Shown here: positions 34,760 to 46,754 of the stretch, one piece after another
Layout of the letters: each line of letters begins with the position of its first letter
Position numbering within the stretch: position 1 is the stretch's first letter
Assembly (NCBI RefSeq): GCF_035083965.1
Contig: NC_089738.1
Coordinates: forward strand, 7,175,734-7,239,733
DNA length: 64,000 nucleotides
DNA from: Branchiostoma lanceolatum
Taxonomy: Eukaryota > Chordata > Leptocardii > Amphioxiformes > Branchiostomatidae
Reading direction: 5' to 3'
The notes under the pieces: model-generated
What the model saw: the letters and a program-made list of their open reading frames with translations, nothing else
The model's database searches: none
What the model was told of the DNA's origin: nothing
Made by a program: the position numbers and the translations under genes

Positions 34760-36190
34760 AATCTATATGAAGGTCGAGTTTCCGTTGGAGCAATGACCCC
34801 TTGTTCATTAACCTGAATGGCATCCGCATTTTGTTTACGGACTTGGTGTCGCTTTTTGCCCCTTTCCTAAAACAAGTACAAAGACATGGACCGAACAAAC
34901 GGGCTAACACTTAGTTGATCACATTTTAGATTCAACCATTCAGATCCGGTTCATTACCCTGAGTGACATCTACATCCAACAGTCAGTGATGATTCCTGCG
35001 CCCACTCCCAAATACTAAAGGCATGGACCGGACAAACAGTTTCACACTTAGCTGATTTATAACACATTTCAGATTGAACAAAGGACTGAAAGCTTTGTTA
35101 TCTCGCACAAATACATAATTACATTAACCAAATTGCATCTGGGTTGTGCTGGAGAATATGGAAAGAAATATGTCTTTCCATAAGTCCCTTGGTATTACCA
35201 AAGATTAGCGATAATAACTAATAACTATAACAACTAAATGATAACAAATAGATAGATAACAACTGATAAGTATGATAATAACGAAAGTAATAGAATTAAC
35301 AAGTGTGTAACTAATCACTGAAGGTTATTTAACCTTAAAGTTTGTAGCACCTACATTCATACGTGCTTTAGAATGCGAAATCCTTTGTCTTTATAAAGCT
35401 TCTTTAACTCCCCAAAACCAAAGGCATGGGTCCGGCAAATAGTTTTATACTTAGGTGATAACTTTTCAGCTTGAACCAAGGACTTAAGTTTCTTTAACCT
35501 TAGAGTTTGTAGCACCTACATTAATTCATACGTGCTTTCGGGTAAGCAGATCCCGTGTAAGATTATTTTTAAAAAATCGAACTTTAAACATCTGCAGGTA
35601 ACAAAAGAACCCAACACGCTTATTAAGACGAGCAGGGCGTTTAGCTATTCGAAACCAGTGGCGTGTCGCATTTAGCACTCTCAGCCATTGAAGACAATTG
35701 TTTTGCTTCTTCATCCTGACGTCGCCATTTCTCTTACATGTTAACCTTGTTAAAATCTGATCTTTCCACCCCGGAAACAATCAAACAGGCTAATAACCAG
35801 ATAGTTAGATCAGTTTGATGACCCGAGGGCTCGTTTTTCTACTGGAAAAAAAACGTAGAAGTTTGTATTTCTTCATGAAGCTGCTATAACTCACCAAAGC
35901 CAACGGACAAACAATTTTCCACTTACTCATAGGTGATCACATTTTAGATGGAATCAAGAACCTGGGGTTCTTTAACCTTGAAGTTTGATCTTTCCACCCC
36001 CAGAAACACGAAAACAGGCTAATGATCAGATGATTAGAACAGTTCAATGACCTGAGGGTTCGTTAACTTCGTTTGCTCCAGTGGAAAGAAATTGAAATTG
36101 TTTACAAATTTCTATAAAGCTGCTATTAAACGTGCGTGCCCTAGCAATTGCCAGGTCCCTTCTTAAATTGAAGGTCAAACTCCGGTCGAA
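34760..36190. repeat. degenerate interspersed tandem units
   Basis: 'aaaggcatggaccggacaaac', 'gctgataac.cattt', 'acattcatacgtgcttt' and 'gatctttccaccccggaaac' recur at uneven spacing, indicating an old tandem field. No gene recognised. Confidence 0.5.
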
Positions 36191-36760
36191 GTATAAAGCA
36201 AAGGCCTTTGGACCGACGATTACAAAGCATTGTTTTTGATCAAACAAAGAGTAATCGTCTGAATGATCAAAACATCATTAAAAAAATCAATATGAACGCC
36301 AAAGATGTAAAGGTTGAAAGATTGAAATCATAAAACGGAAAACATGAAGAAAAGGCCTTTGGACCGACAAAGCTTTATTTTCAGGCAATCTAATTAAGAA
36401 TAATCGGCGAATTGATCAAAACATCATTAAAAAATGCATATGAAGGCAAAAGATGTAACGGTTGAAAGATTGAAATCATGAAACGGAAAAATATCAGGCA
36501 AAGGCCTTTGGACCGACAAAGCTTTGTTTTGGGGTCAATCAAATTAAGAATGATTGTCGGATTGATCAAAAACATCATTATAACATCTATGTGAAAGCAA
36601 AAGATGTAACGGTTGAAAGATTGAAAACATAAAACGGAGTATAAAGCAAAGGTCTTTGGACGGTCTATCCAATTAAGAATAATCGTCGGATTGATCAAAA
36701 CTTCATTCAGAATATGAATACGAAGGCATAAGATGTTAAGGTTCAGTGAAAGATAATCAA
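36190..36760. repeat. tandem array, four ~149-bp units
   Basis: 'aaaggcctttggaccgac' occurs at about 36200, 36351 and 36500, with a variant at about 36648. Each is followed by 'ggattgatcaaaacatcatt' and 'aaaagatgtaacggttgaaa'. Confidence 0.8.
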
Positions 36761-38646
36761 AAAACAGTTGGCCCTGAAAAATGACATGGCCGTTTCAAAG
36801 ACCTGAAATCAAAAGCTCAACATGAAACATGAAACAGGAAGCAGGAAATACCTCTCCTGAGGTTATTTATGTTGCTATACCCGACCCTTAGAACACAGCT
36901 GCATTCCCATTGGAGGCAATTACTTGCTACTCCAAAGGACTTGGAAATATCCATTTCCGAAAATAATTTCATCAGGTTGGTAGAACATAGGATATTTAGA
37001 GTTTCTTATCTCTTATTTATTAAACTCTAAATATCCTATGGAAATATCCAGTTTTAGAGTCAATGACCTGAATAATTGAAGAAAAGTAATATTGACCAAA
37101 ATTTGGGAAACCTCATAGAGCAGAGAGATATTTAGAGCTGTCCTAAAAAGCTCTTGTTTTATGAAAGTAATATTGTTATAAGCACATCCTATTCTAATTG
37201 ATGGTCTACCAAAGTTACATTTATTTTATGTCCAAATGTCATTTCCTTTGGCAAATGTCTTCCCCTTTGGCAGGATTCCGTTTTAACATTCCAGGTTAGC
37301 TAGGACATGTGGATGTCGTTCAGCACCAGGGACACGTCTATTAGACATGTGGATGGTGTTCAGCACCAAGGACAAGTTTGATTGGGCATGAGAATGGTAT
37401 TCTGCTACAGCAAGTGGTCTGACAAAGCATGTGGATGGCCTCAAGGTAGAGATGTGTACCGCGAAAAACATTTAGATACAGGTCCAAAATACCGACATGG
37501 TAATGTACCGGAACTGTACCAGAATTGGTTAAGATTAACACTAAAATGTAAAACATTTTGATTTAGGTTGCGTTGTCAAATTGTTCAGTTACAGGTACAG
37601 CACCGGGCCTACTGTATACCTAAACCTCTGTACCGGTACCTGTATCTGAAGTTACGTGCAGGTACACATCCCTATTGGAAATATCCTGAACTATATCTAA
37701 TGCACGGTACTTGTCAAAGATACAGCCGACAGTCAACATTAATTTAACCCAATTCCATACATCAAAAGACTTCGTTTATCTTTCTTCATATTCCGGTCCC
37801 ACCCGTTTCCTGCTACCAATTTACGACATACACTTTAGTTGCGAACAGCTGTCTTTTGAATTCAGATGAAAATCACAAGAAATCGAAAAAAACCTTATGG
37901 ATAATGGCGCTCATACCTCTATGGTATCTATTACGTTTCCTGTAAGTACTACTTGATCATTTTGAATAGGCTTGCTTCTGATCTGTGATGACTACCCACT
38001 TCACAGGCAGTGGAAATATTCTGGGTTTTTTAATAATATGAAATAATAATATGAAACTTTATTAGCAAAATTGCAGACGTACACAATTACTATGCCAATT
38101 TACATCACCAGTTTAAAGTTAAAAGACTTCTTTCCTCATATTGATCTACTAGTGTCTTAGAAACACTTACAATATTCAAACGACAGCTATGGTAAAATGC
38201 ATGGTACAACGAAGATACAACGAAGACAAATGTAATCAGCAATAAATGTTGGATTATCCTGGTGTGAACTACTCACTACATTCGAAATACTTGGGCCCTG
38301 ATGATTAGATCCAGATGGACATGAAATGTGACACTGAGAGGCATTCCGTGCTTTCAATTGAGAAACACATATCTCATCAGAACAAATTGTGTTCACATAA
38401 CACATAAAACAATTCACATCAATTGTCTATGAGCAGTTAACGAACTGAACAGGTATCAGTCTTCGTCAAATAGCAATTTTTACAGAGTCTCAGAACCAAT
38501 GACCTTGGACATTTTATGAAGATAGCGTTGATAATTCAATAATAATTTCGAGTCTATATTTATTTAGTAAATCCTCAATGCTGTCATGTTTTCTAGATCT
38601 ACATTAACCATTCCTGTCATCAGTATTCACCACGTATATATCTAAA

Positions 38647-38649
<3 letters not shown>

Positions 38650-38702
<53 letters not shown>

Positions 38703-38703
38703 T
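38650..38703. repeat. (TA)n microsatellite
   Basis: Pure AT alternation with one interruption (atgtat) immediately in front of a SINE head. Confidence 0.9.
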
Positions 38704-38704
38704 G

Positions 38705-39200
38705 ATCAGTGGCGTAGTGTGGCGTAAGTGGTAGAGCGCGTGGTAGAGTGGTAGAGCTGTCAAACAATGAGACCCGGGATCGATACCGGGTTGTGCCCAG
38801 AGACATGTCCGAACTTGCGCTCCGACGTTGTGCCCTTGGGAAAGGCACTTTACACGTATTTTCTCCCTCAGTTAGAGGCACAAGTCTCCAACGGCAGTTG
38901 TCTTCAACTGGCGGACGAGAGCAGCGTTATCAACTGGCGGATGGGCTGGCGTTATCAAGGCGGACCTCGAGTGTAAGAGTCATCCGGCAGCTCGCTGCAA
39001 ACACCCCAACCAGAACCAGCACGTCTCCCTCGAACTGGTGCCGCTGGAGAAGACGGATGCCCAAAGTGTGTGGGTGTCAGATTCGCAACCTGTCATCCAC
39101 CCTAAACAAATCCACGCGAATTCTACCGTGTCAACCCTCCTCACTCAGGTGTAGGAAGTGACACGGTCATCATGCTCGAATATCTGTATCTGTATTTGTA
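38705..39200 (+). mobile_element. tRNA-derived SINE, plus-strand copy
   Basis: Head 'tggcgtaagtggtagagcgc' (A box) and 'gggatcgataccggg' (B box), body 'gttgtgcccttgggaaaggc', tail (ATCTGT)n near 39180. A second copy lies inverted at 40376-40858. Confidence 0.75.
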
Positions 39201-39524
39201 CTTGTAGCTGGGGACATGTTTGCTATGGCATGTGGCCTGTGTTAAGCAAATGGGACAGGCCTTTGCTAGTGTGAAGAAGGTGTTAGGGACCAAGGGCAGG
39301 TTTACTAGCGCACGTTGGCGGTGTTAAGCACCAGAAACAGGCCTTTGTAAGTATGAAAATGGCGTTCAGCACCAAGGACAGGTCTGATTTGGCATGTGGC
39401 TAGAGTTAAGCACCAGGGATAGATCTTTGTTAGTAGTGTGAAGATGATTTCAGCAACAAGAACAGGTCTGCTATGGCATGTTGGATATTGTTAAGCACCA
39501 GGGATAGCCCTTTGTTAGTATTAA

Positions 39525-40183
39525 GGTATTGTTGAAGGGTGGCTGAGGAATTTTGGGATGTTTTTGAAAAAACCCTTTCTTAAGCTTTATAAACCTTCCT
39601 CAACCTTAATTTTTTTTCAGGTAGTACCTTATAGCAAGGTGATAATTTATGCAAATTAGTATGATGTCATGATTACGTCATCAAGATTTATAAGGCCACG
39701 CCCCTTTTTTAGAAAGAACGCTCTCCTTGGCTTGTGCTTCGATGTTCATCAATGTAACTTTGCAGGAATGTACATAATAATAATACTCAAAGAATGATGC
39801 GTGTCAACTCGAATATCTTGAAATATCAATTTTTGGCGAATTTTTTTTGGTTATCAAACAAAAAAAATTCGCCAAAAATCTATATTTCAAAATATTCGAG
39901 TTGACACGCATCATTCTATAAGTATTATTATCATGTACATTCCTGCAAAGTTACATTGATGAACATCGAAGCACAAGCCAAGGAGAGCGTTCTTTCTAAA
40001 AAAGGGGCGTGGCCTTATAAATCTTGATGACGTAATCATGACATCATACTAATTTGCATAAATTATCACCTTGCTATAAGGTACTACCTGAAAAAAAATT
40101 AAGGTTGAGGAAGGTTTATAAAGCTCAAGAAAGGGGTTTTTCAAAAACATCCCAAAATTCCTCAGCCACCCTTCAACAATACC
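39525..40183. mobile_element. 659-bp foldback element with TTAA target duplication
   Basis: Two arms of about 325 bp are near-perfect reverse complements (ends GGTATTGTTGAAGGGTGGC / GCCACCCTTCAACAATACC), with the centre near 39855. TTAA lies at 39521-39524 and 40184-40187. Removing the element and one TTAA restores the 41-bp array (tttgttagta-ttaa-tatgttgttcagc against consensus tttgttagtgttgatatggt). TTAA duplication is typical of piggyBac-type transposition; there is no transposase inside. Confidence 0.85.
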
Positions 40184-40375
40184 TTAATATGTTGTTCAGC
40201 ACCAAGGGCAGGTCTGTTATGACATGTGGATGGTGTTCAGCACCAGGGATCGCCCTTTGTTAGTGTTGATATGGTGTTCAGCACCAAGGACAGGTTTGGT
40301 AGTGCATGTGGGTGGTGTTCAGCACCAGGGATCGCCCATTTTTATGGCAACCACTCGTGTAATCTTTATTCGTAT

Positions 40376-40858
40376 TCAGATACATAGTACAGATACATAG
40401 CACAGATACATAGTACAGATACAATACAGATATTCAAATCGAGTGTGATGACCGTGTCAATTCCTACATCGGAGTGAGAAGGGGTGGCACGGTAGCCTTC
40501 GTGTGGATTTGTTTAAGGTTGATGACAGGTTGTGAATCTGAGACCCACACTCTTCTCCAGCGGCACCAGTTCGAGGGAGACGTGCTGGTTCTGGTTGGGA
40601 TGTTTGCAGCGAGCTGCCGGATGACTCTTACATTCGAGGTCCGCCTTGATAACGCCAGCCCGCCTGGCGCTGCTCTCGTCCGCCAGTTGAAGACAGCTGC
40701 CGTTGGAGACTTGTCCCTCTAACTGAGGGGGGAATGCGTGTAAAGTGCCTTTCCCAAGGGCACAACGTCGGGGCGCAAGTTCGGACATGTCTCTGGGCAC
40801 AATCCGGGTCCCATTGTTTGACAGTCGCGCGCTCTGCACTTGCGCCACACGACGCCAT
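40376..40858 (-). mobile_element. tRNA-derived SINE, minus-strand copy
   Basis: Reverse complement of the 38705-39200 element, including tail repeats (acagatacatagt) at 40376-40430 and the head complement 'cacttgcgcca' near 40840. Confidence 0.75.
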
Positions 40859-41029
40859 GCCTGCCCATTGTTTGTGTTAATATGGTGTTCAGCACCAAGG
40901 ATAGGCCCGCTATTGTATGTGAGTGGTGTTAAGCGCCAGGGACAGGCCTTCGTAAGTGTTCATATCATATGGTGTCCAAAACCAAGGACAGGTTTGCTAG
41001 CGAATGTGGATGTTGTTCAGCACCTGAAG

Positions 41030-41745
41030 ACGATGCTTAACACAAGGGACAGGTCTGTTAGGACAAGCGGGTTAGTAGCTCCACAACAGAAACAGAACTG
41101 GTGACTTTTTGGAAGCTGTTAAGCAAAAAATATTTTGTTGTTGTTGGTCCGCCTGTATGGTACTAATGTTCAGTACCAAGGGCAGATCCACTTACTGCAT
41201 AGCTTTAAGTGTTTAATGATAGGGCTACAAAATCATAATTTCTATCTAAGATTGTTTGCTTGTTATGCTGCTTGCAATGTGGTTTACCATTGCAACTGTT
41301 CTAAGCATAAATATTTGGCAGTAAATGAATAAATGGATCTTTCACAAGGATAAACAACGACTGTTGGCACGAAGAATGATATTTCATCACTTACGTCTAT
41401 TTCTGATACACAAGTGGTTGCCATAGGAAACGTTGTGAAACCTGTTTCTACAGCCCACGTACTTTAAATACCAGCATTTAAACTACAAACCTTTTGAGTA
41501 CAAGCATCTTATATAAACCTAATGAATTCCCTTCAAGCCTTGCTATTGGCGTAAACAGACGACTAGGGGGGTCTATACAACAACAAAGAGCCAAGGACAA
41601 CCCTGAGGCTCCTCAGGGGGTTACGGTCGATATCTTCGTTTGATGATTTATTTTCTCATTATGGATGACCCTATTATACTCTTTATCATAGATGTGCACC
41701 CGCCGTCATGCAGTAAAGCTAGTTTGAGTATTTAATGTAATCAAG
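41030..41745. repeat. segmental duplication copy 1, left of the 82-bp core array
   Basis: Matches 44095-44723 plus 45128-45190: 'tttttggaagctgttaagca', 'gttggcacgaagaatgatat', 'agacgactaggggggtctat', 'tttgatgatttattttctca', 'gcacccgccgtcatgcag'. The last 370 bp is nearly identical in the two copies. Confidence 0.8.
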
Positions 41746-42309
41746 GACAGGTATTTGTTTGTATGAAGATCGGGTTCAGTACCAAGGACAGGTCTGTTTT
41801 GGAATGTGGCTAGTGTTGAGCACCAGTGATAGGTCCTTGTTAGTAGTGTTAAGATGGTGTTGAGCACCAAGGATAGGTCTGCTAGTGCAAGCGGATATTG
41901 TTAAACACAAGGGACAACCCTTTGTTAGTATGAAGATGACGTTCATCCCCAAGGATGATTTGCGATGCAGATGGTGGCCGGCATCAGTGATAGGCCTTTT
42001 TTGGTGTGCACATGATGTTCAGCAATAAAGATAGATATTCCGGTACATATGGATGGCTTTCATTACCAGGAACAGGGCCTTTACAGTATGAGGATGGTGC
42101 ACGTGTTCAGCACCAAGGACAGGTCTGATTTGGCCTAGCTAGTGTATACAGCAGGGACAGGTTTGCTAATGTATGTGGATGGCATTACACAGGGGTACAA
42201 ACCTTTCTTGGTATGAATATGGTGTCCAGCACCAAGGGCAGATCTGCTATGGCATGTAGATATTGTTAAGCACCAGGGACATGCCTTTGCTGGTGTTAAC
42301 TTGGCCTTC

Positions 42310-43850
42310 AGTACCAAGGTCAGTTCCGCTATGTCAATGGGGATATTGCTAAGCGCCAGGGACAGGTCTTTGTTAGTTTTGATACGGTGTTCAGCACCAA
42401 GGACAGGTTTGCTAGTGCATGTGGATGGTGTTCAGCGCCAGGGACAGGCTTTTGTTAGTGTTGATACGGTGTTCAGCACCAGGGATAGGTTTGCTAGTGC
42501 ATGATGGATGGTGTTCGGCGCCAGGGACAGGCCTTTGTTAGTGTTGATACTGTGTTAAGCACCAAGGATAGGTTTGCTAGTGCATGTGGATGTTGTTCAG
42601 CGCCAGGGACAGGCTTTTGTTAGTGTTGATACTGTGTTAAGCACCAAGGACAGGTTTGCGAGTGCACGTGGATGGTGTTCAGCGCCAGGGACAGGCTTTT
42701 GTTAGTGTTGATACGGTGTTCAGCACCAGGGATAGGTTTGCTAGTGCATGTGGATGGTGTTCGGCGCCAGGGACAGGCCTTTGTTAGTGTTGATACGGTG
42801 TTCAGCACCATGGACAGGTTTGCTAGTACATGTGGATGGTGTTCGGCGCCAGGGACAGGCCTTTGTTAGTGTTGATACGGTGTTCAGCACCAAGGACAGG
42901 TTTGTTAGTGCATGTGGATGGTGTTCAGCGCCAGGGACAGGCCTTTGTTAGTGTTGATACGGTGTTCAGCACCAAGGACAGGTTTGTTAGTGCATGTGGA
43001 TGGTGTTCAGTACCAGGGACAGATCTTTGTTAGTGTTGATACGGTGTTCAGCACCATGGACAGGTTTGCTAGTGCATGTGGATGGTGTTCGGCGCCAGGG
43101 ACATGCCTTTGTTAGTGTTGATACTGTGTTAAGCACCAAGGATAGGTTTGCTAGTGCATGTGGATGTTGTTCAGCGCCAGGGACAGGCTTTTGTTAGTGT
43201 TGATACTGTGTTAAGCACCAAGGACAGGTTTGCTAGTGCACGTGGATGGTGTTCAGCGCCAGGGACAGGCTTTTGTTAGTGTTGATACGGTGTTCAGCAC
43301 CAGGGATAGGTTTGCTAGTGCATGTGGATGGTGTTCGGCGCCAGGGACAGGCCTTTGTTAGTGTTGATACGGTGTTCAGCACCATGGACAGGTTTGCTAG
43401 TGCATGTGGATGGTGTTCGGCGCCAGGGACAGGCCTTTGTTAGTGTTGATACGGTGTTCAGCACCAAGGACAGGTTTGTTAGTGCATGTGGATGGTGTTC
43501 AGCGCCAGGGACAGGCCTTTGTTAGTGTTGATACGGTGTTCAGCACCAAGGACAGGTTTGTTAGTGCATGTGGATGGTGTTCAGTGCCAGGGACAGATCT
43601 TTGTTAGTGTTGATACGGTGTTCAGCACCATGGACAGGTTTGCTAGTGCATGTGGATGGTGTTCGGCGCCAGGGACAGGCCTTTGTTAGTGTTGATACGG
43701 TGTTCAGCACCAAGGACAGGTTTGTTAGTGCATGTGGATGGTGTTCAGTGCCATGGACAGATCTTTGTTAGTGTTAATACGGTGTTCAGCACCAAGGTTT
43801 GCTAGTGCATGTGGATGTTATTCAGGGACAGGCCTTTGTTAGTGTTGAGA
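42310..43850. repeat. higher-order satellite core: 41 to 82 to 574 bp
   Basis: Dimers of two 41-bp variants (gtgttcagcaccaaggacag... and gtgttcagcgccagggacag...) repeat every 82 bp. Seven dimers form a 574-bp super-unit: 42541-43114 repeats at 43115-43688 with almost no change, including its dimer-specific variants (tgtgttaagcaccaaggata, cagcaccatggacagg). The overlapping ~67-codon frames offset by 82 bp are by-products. Confidence 0.9.
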
Positions 43851-44094
43851 TGATGTTCAGCGCCACGGGTAGGTCTGATATGGCATGTGGATCGATATTG
43901 TTAAGCACCAGGGACAGGCCTTCCTTTGTATAGAGATGGTGTTCAGCACCAAGGACAGGTCTATTAGTGCATGTCGATGTTTTGATAAGCCCAAGGGACA
44001 GGCCTTTGTTAGTATTGATACGGTGTTCAGCACCAAGGCCAGGATGCTAGTGCGTATGGAGTGCGTTCATCATCAGAGATAGGCCTTTTTAGTG

Positions 44095-45190
44095 TGAAGA
44101 TGATGTTTAACACAATGGATAGATCTGTTAGGACAAGTGGGTTATGTTTCACAACAGGAACGGATGACTTTTTTGGAAGCTGTTAAGCAGGGAATAATTT
44201 TTTGCTTGTCCACCCTTATGATTATAATGTTCAGCACCAAGGGCAGATCCGTTGCACGGCATGTAATAAATTGCAATGTCTGTTTAAGATTTTTTACTTG
44301 TTACGCTGCTTGCAAGATGGTTAACCACAATTTTTCTAAGCATCAAGACGTGACAGTAAATGAATGTTATATTATATCCTTTACAAGAAGAACAAACAAA
44401 GGCTGTTGGCACGAAGAATGATATTTCATCACTTACGTCTATTTCTGATACACAAGTAGTTGCCATAGGAAACGTTATCAAACCTGTTTCTACAGCCCAC
44501 GTACTTTAAATACCAGCATTTAAACTACAAACCTTTTGAGTACAAGCATCTTATATAAACCTAATTGATTCCCTTCAAGCCTTGCTATTGGCGTAAACAG
44601 ACGACTAGGGGGGTCTATACAACAACAAAGAGCCACGGACCACCTCGAGGCTCATCAATGGGTTACGGTCGATATCTTCGTTTGATGATTTATTTTCTCA
44701 TTATAGATGACCCTATTGTACTCCGTGATCAAAGGTTTTGTCCATTCTGCCCAAAAGAGATTGAAAATGAAAGTCACTTTATCATGAATTGTTCAAGATA
44801 TGAGGATAAACGCTCAAAGCTATTCACCTTTATCTCCGCTTGTTCAAATGAATTCAACGCGCTCCGTTCTGGCGATAGATTCAATTACATACTAGGAGGT
44901 GATAATCCCTACTGTGTACAGATAGTTATATACATCAAATAATGTTTGGACATTAGAAAAAGCAATGTATAAGTATATGACATGTGATATTTCGATATGT
45001 TGCTCTATCCCATATATGATTGTGTGTAATCAAACTCATTTGTATGCACTTATTCGTTTGTATGTATGTATGTAGTAGACCTTACGAAAGTCGCTGTGCT
45101 TTTGTTGTGTCAATAAAGATATTCTTATCATAGCTGTGCACCCGCCGTCATGCAGAAAAGCCAGTTTGGGAATTCAATGTGGACTAAACA
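44095..45190. repeat. segmental duplication copy 2, right of the core array
   Basis: Second copy of 41030-41745, carrying a LINE tail (44724-45127) absent from copy 1. The pair encloses the satellite core in direct orientation. Confidence 0.8.
44724..45127 (+). mobile_element. 5'-truncated LINE tail inside duplication copy 2
   Basis: Encodes RDQRFCPFCPKEIENESHFI then MNCSRYEDKRSKLF (CxxC...Hx4C), stopping at 44940-44942, with a 3' end 'tgtcaataaagatattc'. Copy 1 of the duplication reads tactc-tttatcatag at this site, giving an empty-site reference; no clear target duplication. Confidence 0.75.
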
Positions 45191-45751
45191 CAACGTAATT
45201 TAGCGTATGCGGTTTCCGTACGGAAACGTCTCAATGTTTAACCGGCGCATTACTCTTCTTTATTTCTTGTATGTGTACATCAGCTATATATTGATTTTGC
45301 ATGCACTGTGAAATGGGACAACGAGTTAATTACATAAATCAATAAACTCTATTACAGGACAAGCCTCTCAAAAATCAAAATATCAATTCTTGTAAGGGCT
45401 GTAGGTTTTGTTAGAGCACGATAAGACGCTGTTTCCATGTTATGGAGATACACATGCACAACATTTCATCAGTCTGAAGAACCTACCACATGTTCATTAA
45501 TCAAGAGAACATGGGTCGTCCCTGGCGTTCGATAGTAAAAACATAACGTTGTGGCGACTCGGTCGCGCCGGCTATAGGGAGAATATTTGCCAGTAGGGTT
45601 TGGCCTTCGAGGGTTTCATTCGCAGGCGTATTTGGTCTGTCATATGACATAGTGGAGCCTCTCTCCATAGCCAACTCCCTTAGTATACTATTCACTCTCT
45701 TTGGCCAATTTCTACTATTTTCCCAGCCATTCGCGGGGCCTGGTAGAGGCT

Positions 45752-46145
45752 AGCGTCTCGGTGGCGCAGTGTCAGGGTGTTTAGCCCATAACCCAGTGGT
45801 CCTGGGTTCAAATCCGGGGTCCCCTGATTTATCTCGTTGACGTTGTGCCCTTTGGAAAGGCACTTTGCACGACTTTCCTTACTTCACTCAGGTGGAAATG
45901 AGTACCTAGCTTCCGTTAGGGCCGTCCCTCGGAAAGGACGTTTGATGGAGGTCCCGCGTTTGAGGACAGCCACACCTTGAGCACGTTAAAGAACCCACCA
46001 CACTTATTGAAAAGAGTAGGGGTCCTTTCCAGTGTGGGTGGATCAAACCTTACAGTCTGGGCCGGGTTGACATCTTGAAAAGGTGATAGTCACCTGTTAT
46101 GTCAATCCTTCCACAAATGTGGTAAATCTGAATAAATAAAAACAT
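45752..46145 (+). mobile_element. tRNA-derived SINE, near full length
   Basis: Head 'gtctcggtggcgcagtgtca' and B box 'ctgggttcaaatccgg' (near 45805), body 'gttgtgccctttggaaaggc', 3' part 'aaagaacccaccacactta', tail 'aataaataaaaacataaa'. A minus-strand partial copy lies at 52900-53095. Confidence 0.8.
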
Positions 46146-46199
46146 AAATCACAGCTTGTGCTTAATCGATACCAAGTACAGTGCTGGTATGCAATGCTC

Positions 46200-46560
46200 A
46201 TTGCCTTCGCCATAGGCAGAATGGTATATTTTTGGTCGGGATTTGTGGAGTGATGGTGTTGGCGATATAACTCTTGATGCCATGGACGGACGTTGGTGAT
46301 TTTTGGTAGGTAAGCTTCTGTTGTGAAGACAAAGGTCAAGTTCGAAGATGGGTCTTCTGGGGAGTTCCTAAGGTGCTTCAGTGGACCTTTTGTGCTTGTC
46401 GGTTTGTTTGTTGGCGACATAACTCGAGAGAAATTAGATGTTCATGTTGAAATTTATTTGGCTGTTAGGGGTCGGGAAAACGATTGTCAAGTTCGAAAAT
46501 GGGTCTTCTGGGGGAGGGACGTGCACGGTACTATAGTTGGCACTTTTTATCTAAATTTTT
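46200..46560. repeat. two imperfect tandem ~180-bp units
   Basis: 'ggtcaagttcgaagatgggt' near 46329 and 'gtcaagttcgaaaatgggtc' near 46487, with matching 'ttggcgatataactc' / 'ttggcgacataactc'. Related to the (CA)n-carrying dispersed element. Confidence 0.55.
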
Positions 46561-46754
46561 GAGGATAAGTCAAGCGGGGTTTGGTGGATTTTCATTGTTT
46601 TGGGCAGGCAGGATACCACGGATGCAATCCAAACCATGAGAAGAACAGGAGAAAATTGAAAGGTTGCATTTTTATTAAAAGGAAAAAAAAACGATATGCA
46701 CATCCTTTAAACTCACGTTACATCGCCTAACCGAACATCCACCGTGCACAAGCG

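Larger units (their letters stand above)
37290..44250. repeat. degenerate 41-bp repeat field
   Basis: The recurring line gtgttcagcaccaaggacag plus gtttgctagtgcatgtggatg (41 bp) starts near 37290, is sparse to 37480, resumes near 39200 and continues to about 44245. It is broken by a TA microsatellite, two SINE copies in opposite orientation and a 659-bp foldback. No real gene: the period is not a multiple of three and stops recur. Confidence 0.8.

Noticed and set aside
38720..38800. Functional tRNA gene at the SINE heads (also 31500, 45755 and 52800)
   Set aside because: A and B boxes are present, but cloverleaf pairing is poor and each is followed by a SINE body and tail, in some cases with target duplications.
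41410..41520. Promoter with X-box-like gttgccataggaaac and TATATAA inside the duplicated segment (also 44455-44560)
   Set aside because: The motifs are present in both duplicate copies but no downstream exon or frame follows, so chance or repeat content is more likely.
42672..43771. Series of overlapping ~67-codon frames (MWMVFGARDR... type) as a repeated gene family
   Set aside because: They are offset by exactly 82 bp, lie over a satellite whose period is not a multiple of three, and have no start context or family likeness.
42310..43850. CRISPR array
   Set aside because: Repeat units are contiguous dimers without unique spacers, and the sequence is animal nuclear DNA with introns.
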